64,000 bases of DNA from Ustilaginoidea virens (Eukaryota; Ascomycota; Sordariomycetes; Hypocreales; Clavicipitaceae). The stretch is from assembly GCF_000687475.1 (NCBI RefSeq), contig NC_057322.1, positions 1,116,001-1,180,000 of the forward strand, written 5' to 3'. The notes beneath the pieces were generated by a model, which saw only the letters and a list, made by a program, of their open reading frames with translations, made no database searches and had not been told where the DNA came from. The translations under genes were made by a program, and so were the position numbers. Position 1 is the stretch's first letter. Each line of letters opens with the position of its first letter. Of this stretch, positions 9,867 through 20,034 are shown in pieces.

Positions 9867-10804
9867 GAGTACTCGTTTTTGACTTTTCCTTCCCAGCGCG
9901 TCCCGTGCGTCCAGTTTCATACTGCTATGCAGTAATAAACCCCCGGGGTTTGTGTTGTGTTCATCTTGAACGGAGCGTCTATCACAGAAACGCTAAATAC
10001 TCGATTCTCCTCCTCCCAGACTTTTGAGAACAAGTGACGGGAGGTGCCTATAAAATTCCAGTATTGGCATAGAGCATTGCCATCTTGTATAACATCAAAA
10101 TGTTTCTGGTATCCTTCTGGGTTGCTGCAGCATATCGTCGGGTAGAGCCGTACGCCCCAGATAACCGCCGAAGGCCACCAATCGTCGCATAAACCGCCCG
10201 TCCAGTATATCACTGGCTGTTTGCCTAGCTCCCGGTCGGGTCTAAAGCACATGTTGTGTTTCCCTGAGGCGAACTTTTGTGCCGCTGCCGGGGATAAGAC
10301 GGCGACTAAGAGGACGACTAGAGCAGCGTACATGGCGGCGTGCTGTAGGTTTTGTGAAATACAAATATGGGGAAGTGATTTGACGCTTTCTGTGCGCGAC
10401 TTGAAAGGATGGGATATCGCACTAAGCGGGGCGAGCTAGCATAAACCTCCCGGGGGTGATGGAAAAAAAACCAAGGGTTTACAAGGTAAAAAGTGCGCAA
10501 GGCTATCCTTGCTTCTGCTGGGCAAGATGGCGAAAAGCGCCGCTATAATTATACTTTTTCAGCGTGTATAGTGGACAGAGCCCTTTGCTAATTAACAGGT
10601 TGAGGATTCGTATCGTTCGTCTATACGTAGCCCGGAAGGGGGAAGAAGTCGCCCAGGATGACCCATCACCGAAACAAGAAAAAGCGAGCGCTGGTGGCGC
10701 CACCACCACGGATTCGGCGTCACTACATAGATCCCATTGATGATGTCTGGTCCAGCTTTCCCCGCTTGTGGTGCCTGCTATGGAGCAGCCGTCAAGAGCC
10801 CGGG
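9867..10804. repeat. Tandem duplication unit B (carries secreted-protein gene B)
   Basis: Second unit, direct orientation, period about 935-965 bp. It begins at GAGTACTCG (9867) and ends near GTACTC at 10805. Just before each end is the shared string GGAGCAGCCGTCAA (9848 and 10782), so the right end looks like the start of a lost third unit. Confidence 0.7.
9917..10333 (-). CDS. Small secreted six-cysteine protein B (effector-like paralogue)
   Basis: Intron-less frame for 138 residues, paralogue of the protein at 8971-9390. The signal peptide (MYAALVVLLVAVLSPAAAQ) is nearly the same. The mature protein keeps all six cysteines, including the CC pair and the YYC near the C-terminus, plus the blocks QPVI-WTG, P-T-CC, F-VIQDG and TPG-YYC. 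Loops between cysteines differ strongly, often by non-conservative changes. The leader ACAAAACCTACAGCACGCC is shared with gene A. The upstream repeat array is reduced to about three decayed units and an A-run, so expression may differ from gene A. No known domain recognised. A secreted role is well supported by the signal peptide; effector function is inference. Confidence 0.8.
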   Translation of the reverse strand: MYAALVVLLVAVLSPAAAQKFASGKHNMCFRPDRELGKQPVIYWTGGLCDDWWPSAVIWGVRLYPTICCSNPEGYQKHFDVIQDGNALCQYWNFIGTSRHLFSKVWEEENRVFSVSVIDAPFKMNTTQTPGVYYCIAV

Positions 10805-11862
10805 GTACTCTGGACATGGGTTTAACACGGGATGTGACGTCTAGCTCTTCTCTTGGCAGATCATCTAGAATCCACTGTGGAACAAGCAAGGGGTGTCCAA
10901 GTGTTCTCTCCCCAAACGACGGGCTTCGGTCTCTGATTCTTCCTCCTCTTTTTGCGCCAGCAGCTCCTTGATGGGAAAGACGAGCCCAATTGTGCTTGCC
11001 GGTGGTGCCTGCAAGCCTCTATGGCACGTGTCTCCATGGCGGTTGAAGCCAGGCAACGGCTAACGTGCAACGTGCAGAAGACTCGGGTTCAGGCCCTTGC
11101 AACCACAAGCAATGCAACAATTAAAGGCAGCTTCTGCTTGTAAAGGCCCAGACAGGTCCGACAGGAACAGGTGGCTGCTCATTACCGCCGAGTCGGTATA
11201 TCGAGGAGTTGCCAAAACGCTGCCGCCACACCCGCACCATGTTCCCCCAAGTCCTGTCGTGAAAACAAGGACTCTCCGCCCCCATCCCCGGCCTTTTTTT
11301 TTTTTTTTTTTATAACTTTTTTTTTTTTTTCTTTTGGGGCTGGACGAAGCAATTTTGCCTCTGGGCCATTTTTCATTCGCTACTTCGTACGTCACTCGAC
11401 CATGACATAGATGTACATGTGCGATAGGAAACGGGCAATTGTAGGTTGCTCGTGGCTGGCAGTCACCGTGGCCCGTTTCCCCCAGCCCAGCCAGTCGTAG
11501 AAACGCCAAGTCGAGGCGCGCCCCTTTTTCAGATGACACTCGACTTTGTGTGAAGATGGGGTCGAGGCCGTTGCCTTGCACTCCTGACCCTGGAGCGAAA
11601 CGCCATAAAGACGCGCAGCGCAACCTGGGCCGGGATCCAAGAAGAAACACGCCAAGGCCAGCCGCGCGGCGTTTTGCCATTGCAACTCGCTCTCTCGGAC
11701 GGGAGAAACGCCGACATGATAGGGCAGAGTCCGAGGCCCGAGAGACGCCATCGCATCGCAGTTAGCACCTCGGTTTCTGCGAGAAAAAAAAAAATCCCCC
11801 ATATCGGCGTTATCCTCTCTTTGGCCAAGTGTGCCCCATTACCCATTACATGACGTGTACGA

Positions 11863-11878
11863 GGCCCCTGCTAGCGCG
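11863..11878. repeat. Copy 2 of the 16-bp dispersed repeat
   Basis: GGCCCCTGCTAGCGCG, identical to 8247-8262. The two copies bracket the secreted-protein duplication as direct repeats 3.6 kb apart. Confidence 0.5.
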
Positions 11879-12012
11879 GGACATCGTAAATAAGGTTTTT
11901 AGAGTTGTGGGACGCTCTTATGAAACATCACTACTGGTCAGGTACGTGCTATACGCACTATACAACACAACCTTGCTACTTCTGGCAAGGCGCCAGGTTT
12001 TGCGGTAGGTAC

Positions 12013-12027
12013 ACGGAGTACTCCGTA
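12013..12027. repeat. TACTCCGTA-family palindrome
   Basis: ACGGAGTACTCCGTA is a near-perfect palindrome (TACGGAGTACTCCGTA with one mismatch). Member of the dispersed family described in the findings. Confidence 0.6.
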
Positions 12028-12869
12028 GTAGTAGTCTCGTAGTAGCCAAGCCCGTATTTACGCAAACCCGAGCCCCCGGAAACCCCGCAGAGAAGCCCCC
12101 AGTTCTCCTTGCCGCACAGTAACCTCTCCCCGCACAGAACTCAATGCTCCAGTTCTTTCCTCAACCCCGCCAAACCTCACCACGGCATCACACGCCTCCT
12201 TCCATGCTCATACGCATTGAACAGCACAGCCATGTCGAAAACGCGCCACCGCAGACTGCACGTACCAATATTGCTTCTTGCCACGTACGATAATTTCTGC
12301 CACTTTAGAAGCTCAATCAGTAGAACCTCCCCAACACAAAAGTATTTTCGCACGAACCCGCCCTGAAGCGTCGAGCACGCCTGTTCGCTAGTGGCGCAGC
12401 TCGAGGCATCGCCCACACGACTCACGAAGCCGCAACTAAGTCACTCCGTGCTCCATACCTTGACCCAGTTTGTGTCTAGACGGTTGGCATCAAAATCGAG
12501 ATGGAACGTGTCATGGCTCGACTGCCCAAGCGCCTGGTTGAAAATGTGATTTGTCATTCGACAAAGCCCGCCATGCTGGCCTCTTTTGACCTTTTGGACC
12601 GCGTCTTACCGCGAAGGCCATGCAAAGCTGCGCATATTCAGGGGCCGTGTGTGCGTCTCTGCAAAGTACACGGCCGCGCAAGTCGCGCTCCACGTTGCCC
12701 TCTCTTGTCTGCGCTGGGCTTGGTACAATCGAGCTGCGTGGTACTCCGTATGCAGCCATCAAACCTCCTGCATAACCGCATCACCGCATCACCGCATCAC
12801 CCAGGAGGTAGGTATCCGGATGCATGGTCCAGATCCAAGCTGTCAGGCAAAGCCCTCTGTCCCGTGTAC

Positions 12870-12896
12870 GACACACACACACACACACACACACAC
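12870..12896. repeat. (AC)n microsatellite
   Basis: About 13 uninterrupted AC units in a gene-free stretch. Confidence 0.9.
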
Positions 12897-13717
12897 GGTC
12901 CAGCCAGGTTCGTTGCGTTGGTTGGGCTGGGCTGGCCACAACTACCGGCACCGGCATATTGTGCAAATCAGGGGTGACGGGGGCGCTTTCTCAAGGCAGC
13001 AAACCGGAAAGTCAACCTTGCAGATGATGGGCTTTCTCCCCCCCCTCCCCCACCCAAACCCCCATGCATGGGCGGGTTACGGAAATACAATGCTAATCAC
13101 AGCTGGTTTCTCACACAAACTGAACTGCAAGACATAACCACAGGCCCATTGGAAGCCCATATCCTTGGCACATCACAACGGAGCCCCCCATGCTGCCTCT
13201 GCCTTCCTTCGGCGTCTATCATTTTAGTATGCCTGCATGCATGCCGGACATGACTATTCAGTCAAGGCCCACTGTCCAGACCGAGCCGTACTTTGTCTCA
13301 AACGCGTTCTTGTTCCCGATGAATCTAACAAGTACCGAGTCTCATTCCGCTTGACCTCTCGTTTCTCCGCCATCACCATCATCCCGAATGTGCCATCGCC
13401 GTCCTGCCTTTTGTCCGGGGTTTTGCTGTGAGCCACTGCGGTTGCGGTTGCAGTTCCTAGCCATTTACTTCTTACTACTACCCAAGAACACGATAATCGC
13501 AATCGTTACCGAGGAGTCCACGGGCCAAAAGAGAAAGAAAGAAGGAAGCGCGAAAAAAAAAAAAAGGCTACGCAGCATTGAATGCTGTTTGGAATTGACT
13601 TAACCTGGAAAGTAAAGTCAAGTTCTCCGCGCGAGTCTGCAACCTGCTGCGGAAATCTTTAATCTTCAGTCTCGCCGCCTTTCTTGCCTCGGTCAATCTT
13701 GCTCAACTCCCATCAGC

Positions 13718-14401
13718 ATGCTGCTGGCACCACCGAGAACCACCCCCAGCCATTTGACCTTGAAACGTAACGCTACCCCCTTTACCCAGTTGCAGCAGTT
13801 GCCGTACTCCTCGGCGGCGCGCTTCAACCCCGTTGGCAACCCGCCTTGCCTGATAGAGCGGCTCCCTCCAGAGCTCCAGCGCATGGTCTTTGCCCACCTG
13901 GACTACCAGACGCTCATCCACCTGTCCACCATGAACCGGTATTTCCTGCGCACAATAAACCCGTACAGACTGTCCAGCGCGACGGACAAGGCCCAGTTCA
14001 TCATGCGAGCCGCCAAGGACTTCCGGCAGCACCGCCCCAGGGAGAAAGGCCCCGACTTCCGACCCGGCAACTTTGAATGCTACATCTGCTTCCGGGTTCG
14101 ATCCCCCGACAAGTTCGACATGCTGCAGCCCCAATCGGCATGGGTCAATGCGCGGGGCCTCGTCGTCAAGGACAGGCAGCCGGATGCTCGTACGGACCGG
14201 CAAGTCATGCTGCGGCGGTTCTGCATCGAGTGCGGCGTGAGCGAGGGCCTCTACGCCCCGTTCGACTGCCTGACCACAAGGACCGGCCGCGACCTTTGGA
14301 TCTGCAGATGCCGGCGAGTGTGGTCCAAGCCTAGCTGTCTGCGATGTCCAAGCTGTCGGGGGAACTGCCCTCTCCGACCGCGGAAAAGGCTTACCATGTG
14401 A
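13718..14401 (+). CDS. F-box protein with C-terminal cysteine-rich region
   Basis: Single-exon 227-residue protein. Residues about 43-82 form an F-box (CLIERLPPELQRMVFAHLDY then LIHLSTMNRYF), the motif that docks Skp1 in SCF ubiquitin ligases. The C-terminal half carries paired cysteines: CYIC near 118, CIEC near 170, then CRC, CLRC, PSC and GNC. These look like a zinc-binding substrate module, seen in a family of small fungal F-box proteins of unknown targets. The first ATG (13718) is used; the F-box starts about 40 residues in. The gene stands alone. A long (GAA)n tract starts about 40 bp after the stop, so it is probably in the 3' UTR. The substrate cannot be inferred. Confidence 0.8.
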   Translation: MLLAPPRTTPSHLTLKRNATPFTQLQQLPYSSAARFNPVGNPPCLIERLPPELQRMVFAHLDYQTLIHLSTMNRYFLRTINPYRLSSATDKAQFIMRAAKDFRQHRPREKGPDFRPGNFECYICFRVRSPDKFDMLQPQSAWVNARGLVVKDRQPDARTDRQVMLRRFCIECGVSEGLYAPFDCLTTRTGRDLWICRCRRVWSKPSCLRCPSCRGNCPLRPRKRLTM

Positions 14402-14437
14402 ATCCCACCTCCAAACCGGGCAGGGGGGGGGTGGGGG

Positions 14438-14579
14438 AGAAGAAGGAAGAAGGAAGAAGAAGAAGAAGAAGAAGAAGAAGAAGAAGAAGAAGAAGAAGAA
14501 GAAGAAGAAGAAGAAGAAGAAGAAGAAGAAGAAGAAGAAGAAGAAGAAGAAGAAGAAGAAAAAGAAGAAGAAGAAAAAG
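14438..14579. repeat. (GAA)n trinucleotide tract in the F-box gene 3' flank
   Basis: About 40 GAA/AGA units, almost uninterrupted from ~14455 to 14560, preceded by G-rich sequence. It is a polypurine mirror repeat that could form a triplex (H-DNA). The reverse strand gives a spurious poly-leucine frame. Confidence 0.95.
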
Positions 14580-15512
14580 GTTGCTCTGCTGCTCTACTTC
14601 GTGTTGCGCCGTGGGATAGAGTCTAGTTCTCAAAGTATCGGTCGATACGGTCGGATTTTGCAAGGGGGTAAAAGACATACCCAACTCGGGCGTTGAATTC
14701 ATTGGGTAACTCGGGCGGATGACGGCATTGGAGCACGAGGGATCTTTTCCCAGTGAATGGAGGAGGTTCGCAGACCATTGCTCGGCTATCTGCTTGGGCC
14801 TGAAAACAATGACAAAAACTGTTGGGCCATGACGACCACCATGGTGCTGGCTTGCGATGCTCCAGAACCTCTCAACATCCCTCGCCCTCAGATTGTGCTC
14901 AGTCAGGAGCGCAACAGGCCTTTCAATGCCATCAGTCTCCGTTAAACCGGACAGGGCTCCTTACCTTTCCTGTTATGCATGTGTATTCTTAGTACATATT
15001 CCCTTCCTACCTTTAGTCAATCGCCCCGCGTGGCCGGGACTTTTGCCGCACAAGGCGAGAGGCAGCGCAGCGCAATCACTTCCCAAGGTCGCCACTTCAC
15101 GCCGCATACCTGCGGGAGATAGATGCACGAAAATCTGCAGCGAGGTAACCACATACACCCTTCCACGGAGAGGGAAGGGGGGGCACTCGTCATATACGCA
15201 TCGCGCCCCAAGCACCCGGCGTTCCATGCCACTACGCTATTCCGGCGCGTCGAATACCCGCCGTCGACTCATTACACCGTTTCGTCAGCCTTGTAACCTC
15301 TCAGTCAGGCAATTGATGTCCTCCTAGGTTGCTAAATATTCATCATCGTGTAGATCGAGAATTTCTAGTCCCGGGGACTACTGCATGAGAAGAGGCCGCG
15401 CCAAGACCTATGGCTGCGAGAGCAGAGAGACGGTCTCAACAGAGCCTTTGCCCATACGGTCCCGACTTCGCCGTAATTACTGTCTCTTCAACAGAGAGAG
15501 CCGCGTCACGTC
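14580..15512. other. Intergenic, F-box to SET gene
   Basis: No supported gene. Short frames only; no recognisable motif or strong repeat. Confidence 0.5.
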
Positions 15513-16577
15513 ATGGCGCTCCTTCTTCGCGCCTGTCCAGACAACGAGATGCCGCTGCAGCGTGCAGAACGATTTGCTGTCGCCCTGGTATCGCCAGAGA
15601 GCGCAGTTTCACAGGGCTTGCGAGGTGAGCTTTGCAAAAGCAGCCTCGACGTCGGACACGTGCAGGATGGCGAAACTGCCACGACGGCAAATCATGCAAA
15701 CGAACCCTGTTCGGCTGCCCGAGGGGAAATGGCTCCTCCTACCGACCACATGCCTCCCGAGATGCGCCATTCCACGACAAACGGCCCCGAAAACGACGTC
15801 GATCAGGCGTGCCATCCGAATCTTGGGGAGAGAAACCATGTCGAAGACTGTGCGGCCTCTGCCTTGGTCGAGCAAGCGGTCCTGCCCTGCTGTCCCGCGT
15901 TAGTAGATTCATGGTCAATCGAGCTCTTTAAAAACGAATCGTTCGAGATAAGAACATCCCAGGTAGCAGGTCTTGGAGCATTCGCCACCAAGGATCTGAG
16001 CAAAGGAGACGTCATTTTGCGTGAACGACCCCTTTTCATTGCTCATCGTGACCATATCTTTGTTGAGTTTGCAAAGCTGGATGAGCGAGACAAGGAAGTA
16101 GCGCTGAGCCTTTATGCAAACCAGCTTCTAAAGCCTGGGATATCTATGTTGGAAGCAATCTGGAAAACGAACTGGTAAGTCGAGATATGCTAGCATCGAC
16201 GCCAGGCATGTCTGCGAAACAAACACACACATCACCGGCTTAGAATGATTCCGCATCGCTCATTCACCATAGCGCCCATTCTTACACTTACAAGCTTTGC
16301 TGTCGCAGGAAACGAAGCAGGTTTATTTCCAGTAGCGTCACGGTTCAATCACGCATGTCACCCGTCCCAAAGCATCGACCATAGGTTCGACCTAGACGTG
16401 GGCTGTTTAGTACTGACAGTCAGGGCCAACCACGTTGCGGCAGGTGAGGAGCTCAAGATATCCTACGGGGATCGAACACCTAAGATGTTGTACGACTGCT
16501 ATGGGTTCCGATGCCAATGCGGATCCTGCAGTGGACTTGGTGATGAGTATGTCGACTCTCTGTGTTCGCAATGGTGA
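15513..16577 (+). CDS. SET-domain protein (SET5/SMYD-like class), two exons
   Basis: Exons 15513-16174 and 16295-16577, giving 314 residues. The intron has donor GTAAGT. Acceptor TTACAAG at 16294 restores the frame and joins AIWKTN to CFAVAGNEAGLFP, the usual order of this fold. The SET domain runs from about residue 145 (GLGAFATKDLSKGDVIL) through SRFNHACHPS, the NHxxxP signature, to GEELKISYGD and a cysteine-rich post-SET (FRCQCGSCSG). Such proteins are lysine methyltransferases acting on histones or other proteins. Residues 1-140 have no recognisable domain, and translation could begin at a later ATG such as 15731. A GTATGT at 16547 could start a 42-bp intron that would replace the last residues with DNAGELL..; it is very short, so I kept the unspliced end. 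Target unknown. Confidence 0.75.
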
Positions 16578-17082
16578 CCTTTTGCCAGAAGACAACGCCG
16601 GCGAACTATTAAATTCGAGGCTTTGGAGCCTCTCCTTCATCTAAATTGCATCGGGGGTTCCTTTTTTTTTTTTATCTTTTTTTTTCTTTATCTACAGTTT
16701 CTCGCAATGCCATTTTATTGAAAGCTGCGCTCCGTTGCTATTATCCGCATTAACTTATCGTTTAGCAGCATTTCCGCGGTATTAGATTGCATTGTTATCG
16801 TAACCTTCTGTGACGCAACAATAGTGAGTGATGGGGAGCCACAGTGCGTTTATTCGTATGATTTTAAGCATGTCTTTCAGGCTACTTTTCTTTGCCTTGT
16901 CATTCCTGACTATCTAGTCTGCAAACCGCAAGGGCCATCCATGCCCTTCACTCTTTTCAATGGACCGCAAAGGAAGAAGGGCTTGGCCTGTGCGAAAGTT
17001 GCAGTGGTCTTGAAACTCGCTGTAGCATCCCCACCCTTGACGGCTTTCGTTGGTGCCCTCGTCGGTTAGTCGCACTATGCAG
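16578..17082. other. Convergent spacer, SET gene to quinone reductase
   Basis: Shared 3' flanks of two converging genes. T-runs near 16661-16685 are the only notable feature. Confidence 0.5.
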
Positions 17083-17924
17083 TCAGCCGGTAGCTTTTGC
17101 CAGGGTTTGGCAAAAACTCTCGCCCTGAATACTCGCTATTTCGAGCTCGAGGGCGCTTGGCTGGCGTGATCCGTCACCACCGGCAAAGGTGCCGGCGCCC
17201 CAAGGACTACCGCCACGCACCGCACTCATGTCGGTTAACTGAGGGAAAGCCTTGGCGTAACCGAGAGGGACATAGATGATTCCGTGATGGGCCAAAGTAG
17301 ACATGGCTGCAATAACGGTAGACTCCTGGCCACCGCCCGGGCTGCCAGTAGACACAAAGATGCCAGCATACTTGCCATGATATCCACCAGATGCCCAGAT
17401 GCCACCTGTTTTGTCCCAGAAAGCCTACGGAAACCATTAGCCTGCACGGTTTGAGGGGGCCGACGACAATGGTGATGACTTTTGTGGTCCTCGAGGTGTT
17501 CATGGCATTCATACCTTCCACTGGCCAGGGAAGTTACCGTATCGGGTGGGTATGCCGAGAAGAAAGCCATCATACTGTTGAAGAAGAGCAGGATTGTCCA
17601 GCACGGGGACATCAGATGGCTTGGGGCCCGCATGCATCTTTGCCAGAACTTCATCTGTGAGAGTCTCGGGGATCTGGTACATATCGACAGTACCGCCAGC
17701 TTTTTCAACACCCTTTTTTTCGGCCGCGGCTAGCTGCCTAATGTGGCCGTACATCGAGTACTACAACAAGTAAGTAGGCGCCGTTGTTAGCGAGGTCAAC
17801 ATCATTGGACTCTGGAAGCTTTATTGTGTGTTAGGAGGAGGCCAGCTAAAGCTGCGAAATAATACAAATACGTAGCCAAGTGTCTGCAAGCACGTACATA
17901 AACAATGGCAATTTTTGGGGCCAT
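17083..17924 (-). CDS. NAD(P)H:quinone oxidoreductase, WrbA/Pst2 flavodoxin family
   Basis: Three exons on the minus strand: 17924-17898, 17760-17515 and 17424-17083, giving 204 residues, the normal family length. Exon 1 encodes only MAPKIAIVY, joined to [11 protein letters not shown], the FMN phosphate-binding loop. Further flavodoxin signatures are [21 protein letters not shown] across intron 2 and [19 protein letters not shown]. The last residues (NQ-free, ending LAKATG) are typical of the soluble cytosolic form. The family reduces quinones by two electrons with NAD(P)H and FMN, protecting against redox cycling; fungal members include Pst2/Ycp4 and the allergen-like Alt a 7 group. Donors GTACGT and GTATG and acceptors TTGTAG and CGTAG are canonical. 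High confidence. Confidence 0.92.
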
Positions 17925-18470
17925 GGTTGCGTTTGTTGAAATGAAGATGGACCGGATTTGAATGGAACATGGAGTAGGAGGAACGAGAGAAGTTGGGGGG
18001 AACAAGGACAAGCGGAGCTCTTGTAGATTCATTGATGGTTCAAGGAAAGTACAGGGGGCGTCCCTTCTGCCCAAGACTCAGAAAGCAAGGTCTGATTCGA
18101 TGTAAAGTAGAATTTGATTTGTCGACTACATCCATCTCTGGCGCACAACAGTGTCGGAAACATCAGCAAGTGCGGGGAGCGGTGCGGGTCCGCCTCTAGA
18201 ATTCCGAAGTGGTTTTCGAGGTTTATGACGCCATCTACTTCAGCCACCTGCACTGTACATAATGAGGGAAGGGTCGGAAGGTCAACGTCTGTATGGTGGC
18301 ATAAAGCATTCGCGATGGGCTCTGGGACGCTTGGACAGTGCGAGTATTTCCTTCGTTTGCACTGGAGACCATGGAACGCGGACAAGACGAATTGTCGCCC
18401 CAAACGCCGAGCTGTCGGCGCACAACATTGCGAGTCGATTGGCTATCCACTCTATCTCAAATAAAGCTTG
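17925..18470. other. Spacer, quinone reductase promoter side
   Basis: Both flanking genes are on the minus strand, so this holds the quinone reductase promoter and the next gene's 3' flank. No other gene supported. Confidence 0.5.
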
Positions 18471-20034
18471 CTATGGTTGAATGGGAGACTCTTCGTTCGT
18501 TCGTTCTATTGTGATTATTGGTAGTGCAGAAAGTCGCAGACTGGGCAATCGTGTCAATGCACTAGAGTCTCTCGAGGCTTGTTGGATAGACGCAGTTTCT
18601 CCCTCGCTCGATAGTGAACTATTGGAGATTGACGCCGTGTTCGAGCTAGGCGGTGCGCGAGTGGCAGAGACAAAATGATATGGCGGTGGTCCATTTGATG
18701 GAGTCTCTGTCGCTTCGAGTCCCCTTCCACCGTTATGGAGAGAGATATCTTCGTACTCTGGCGGAGAAAGAGGCTCAACTCCTAAGTCGGCTTCCGCAAT
18801 CTCTGGCGATGGTGCAGACTGAAATTCACCGCTCGACAACCGAGGGGTGCTCGATCGAGAAGATACTCGCGCCGTAGAGACTGGCACGGGATGCGTGTCG
18901 TTGTCAACACTGACGAGTGAAATTGCACTGGGCTCTCGTCGATGAAGCCTGGACGAGCGAGCATCTGAACGGGCGGAAACGGCAATGCTAGCAGCATCTG
19001 ACAGCAGGCCCATGCGCTCGCTTTCATTACTGTTTGCGCGAATCCGAGTCCCGTCGTGCCGCGCAACACCGAGGTCTGCGTAAGATACGCTAGGGACGGC
19101 CCTTTGTCGCTGTTCTTGAACACGGCTGAGATCTTGACGAAGATTCTCGATGTGGTTGTAGTTGCTCGTGGCACGGGACTGAGTTCCGACACTTGCCGAG
19201 GCACTGCCATGCTGCCGGGCCGCTTGTCTCTGCCGCCGCATTTCTTCGCGCTCGGCGTTTTGTGCGCGTCTCACGAGCCGGAGCTGATAAATGGTCTCCA
19301 TCTCTTCCTCTCTGAGGGCCTCTTCCTCCTCCGCCGTGGGTAAATCAACAATGACGTCGACTCCATCTCTTTCACCTTCCCTACCCAATACCTGCTCATT
19401 GTTTCCTGCGATGGCACAGTAGACGGGAAGCGTCATAACAGACCTGACCGAAGTGTGCCTATCGACAGAAGATCCACTTCGCACATGGGAAGCGTTTCCA
19501 AGGATCGTTGGATGTGACGTCCGTCGGGATGTTTGACGTTCGTTCAAGGCATTCGGCGATAAGGCCGATCTTCCGAGCGGATGCGAAGTGTTGGCTCCAT
19601 CGAGATTGTCGGCCGAGGCTTGGTGATAGCGACTAATACGCCTGCGTTTCAAGGCTTGGAAGAATGAGCATCCCTCATTCTTGATCGAGTCTTGGCCGTG
19701 AAGCTGTCGCTGCCGTCCTTTGAGCAGCGAAACAGCAGCATAGGAGAAAAGAGCGACAGCAACAATTGCAGCCACGATAATCTGCCGATCAATAAGTTAG
19801 AGTGAAAAAAAATTATAAAAGATGGAGACATACACAACACAACTCGGGTCAGCATACAATAAAGGTGACGCTCTTGCTATTGAGGTCTCGACGGGTGGAG
19901 TGGTGCGAGTTTGCCAAGACCCAAAGGCTCCGAGTTGGGAGACCCATGCTCTCCAATACTTGATGCTTGGGAAGGAGAATGCTACATGGCTTATCTTGGC
20001 CCTTTGGATGTAGCTGCCAAGTATCAACCAGCAA
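18471..20034 (-). CDS. Single-pass membrane protein with PPxY motifs, possible Rsp5 adaptor
   Basis: Two exons: about 20034-19858 and 19781-18471 (intron 76 bp, donor GTATGC, CTAAC branch point). The join fuses KSVTFI to IIVAAIVAVALFSYAAV, creating one ~22-residue transmembrane helix near the N-terminus, strong support for this splice. Starting at the ATG at 20034 gives 495 residues; a second in-frame ATG at 19947 gives 466 and may be the true start. The long C-terminal tail is polar and disordered, with a charged helical stretch (EEEEALREEEME), serine clusters, and two PPxY motifs (SPPEYED and GPPPYHF). PPxY binds WW domains of Nedd4/Rsp5 ubiquitin ligases, and small membrane adaptors with this layout recruit Rsp5. 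No family name recognised; the adaptor role is inference. Confidence 0.7.

Larger units (their letters stand above)
10805..13717. other. Gene-poor stretch between duplication and F-box gene
   Basis: No supported gene. It contains paired poly-T runs (about 11297-11314 and 11319-11330), the second copy of the 16-bp repeat (11863-11878), TACTCCGTA copies at 12013 and 12741, and an (AC)n microsatellite at 12870-12896. Reading frames up to about 200 codons exist on both strands but are low-complexity or composition-driven. Confidence 0.5.

Noticed and set aside
11060..11680. 206-codon minus-strand frame rich in lysine runs
   Set aside because: Driven by poly-T/poly-A stretches; no recognisable domain and crosses low-complexity DNA.
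14391..14702. Reverse-strand frame encoding a poly-leucine protein
   Set aside because: It is a direct product of the (GAA)n tract; no other protein-like sequence.
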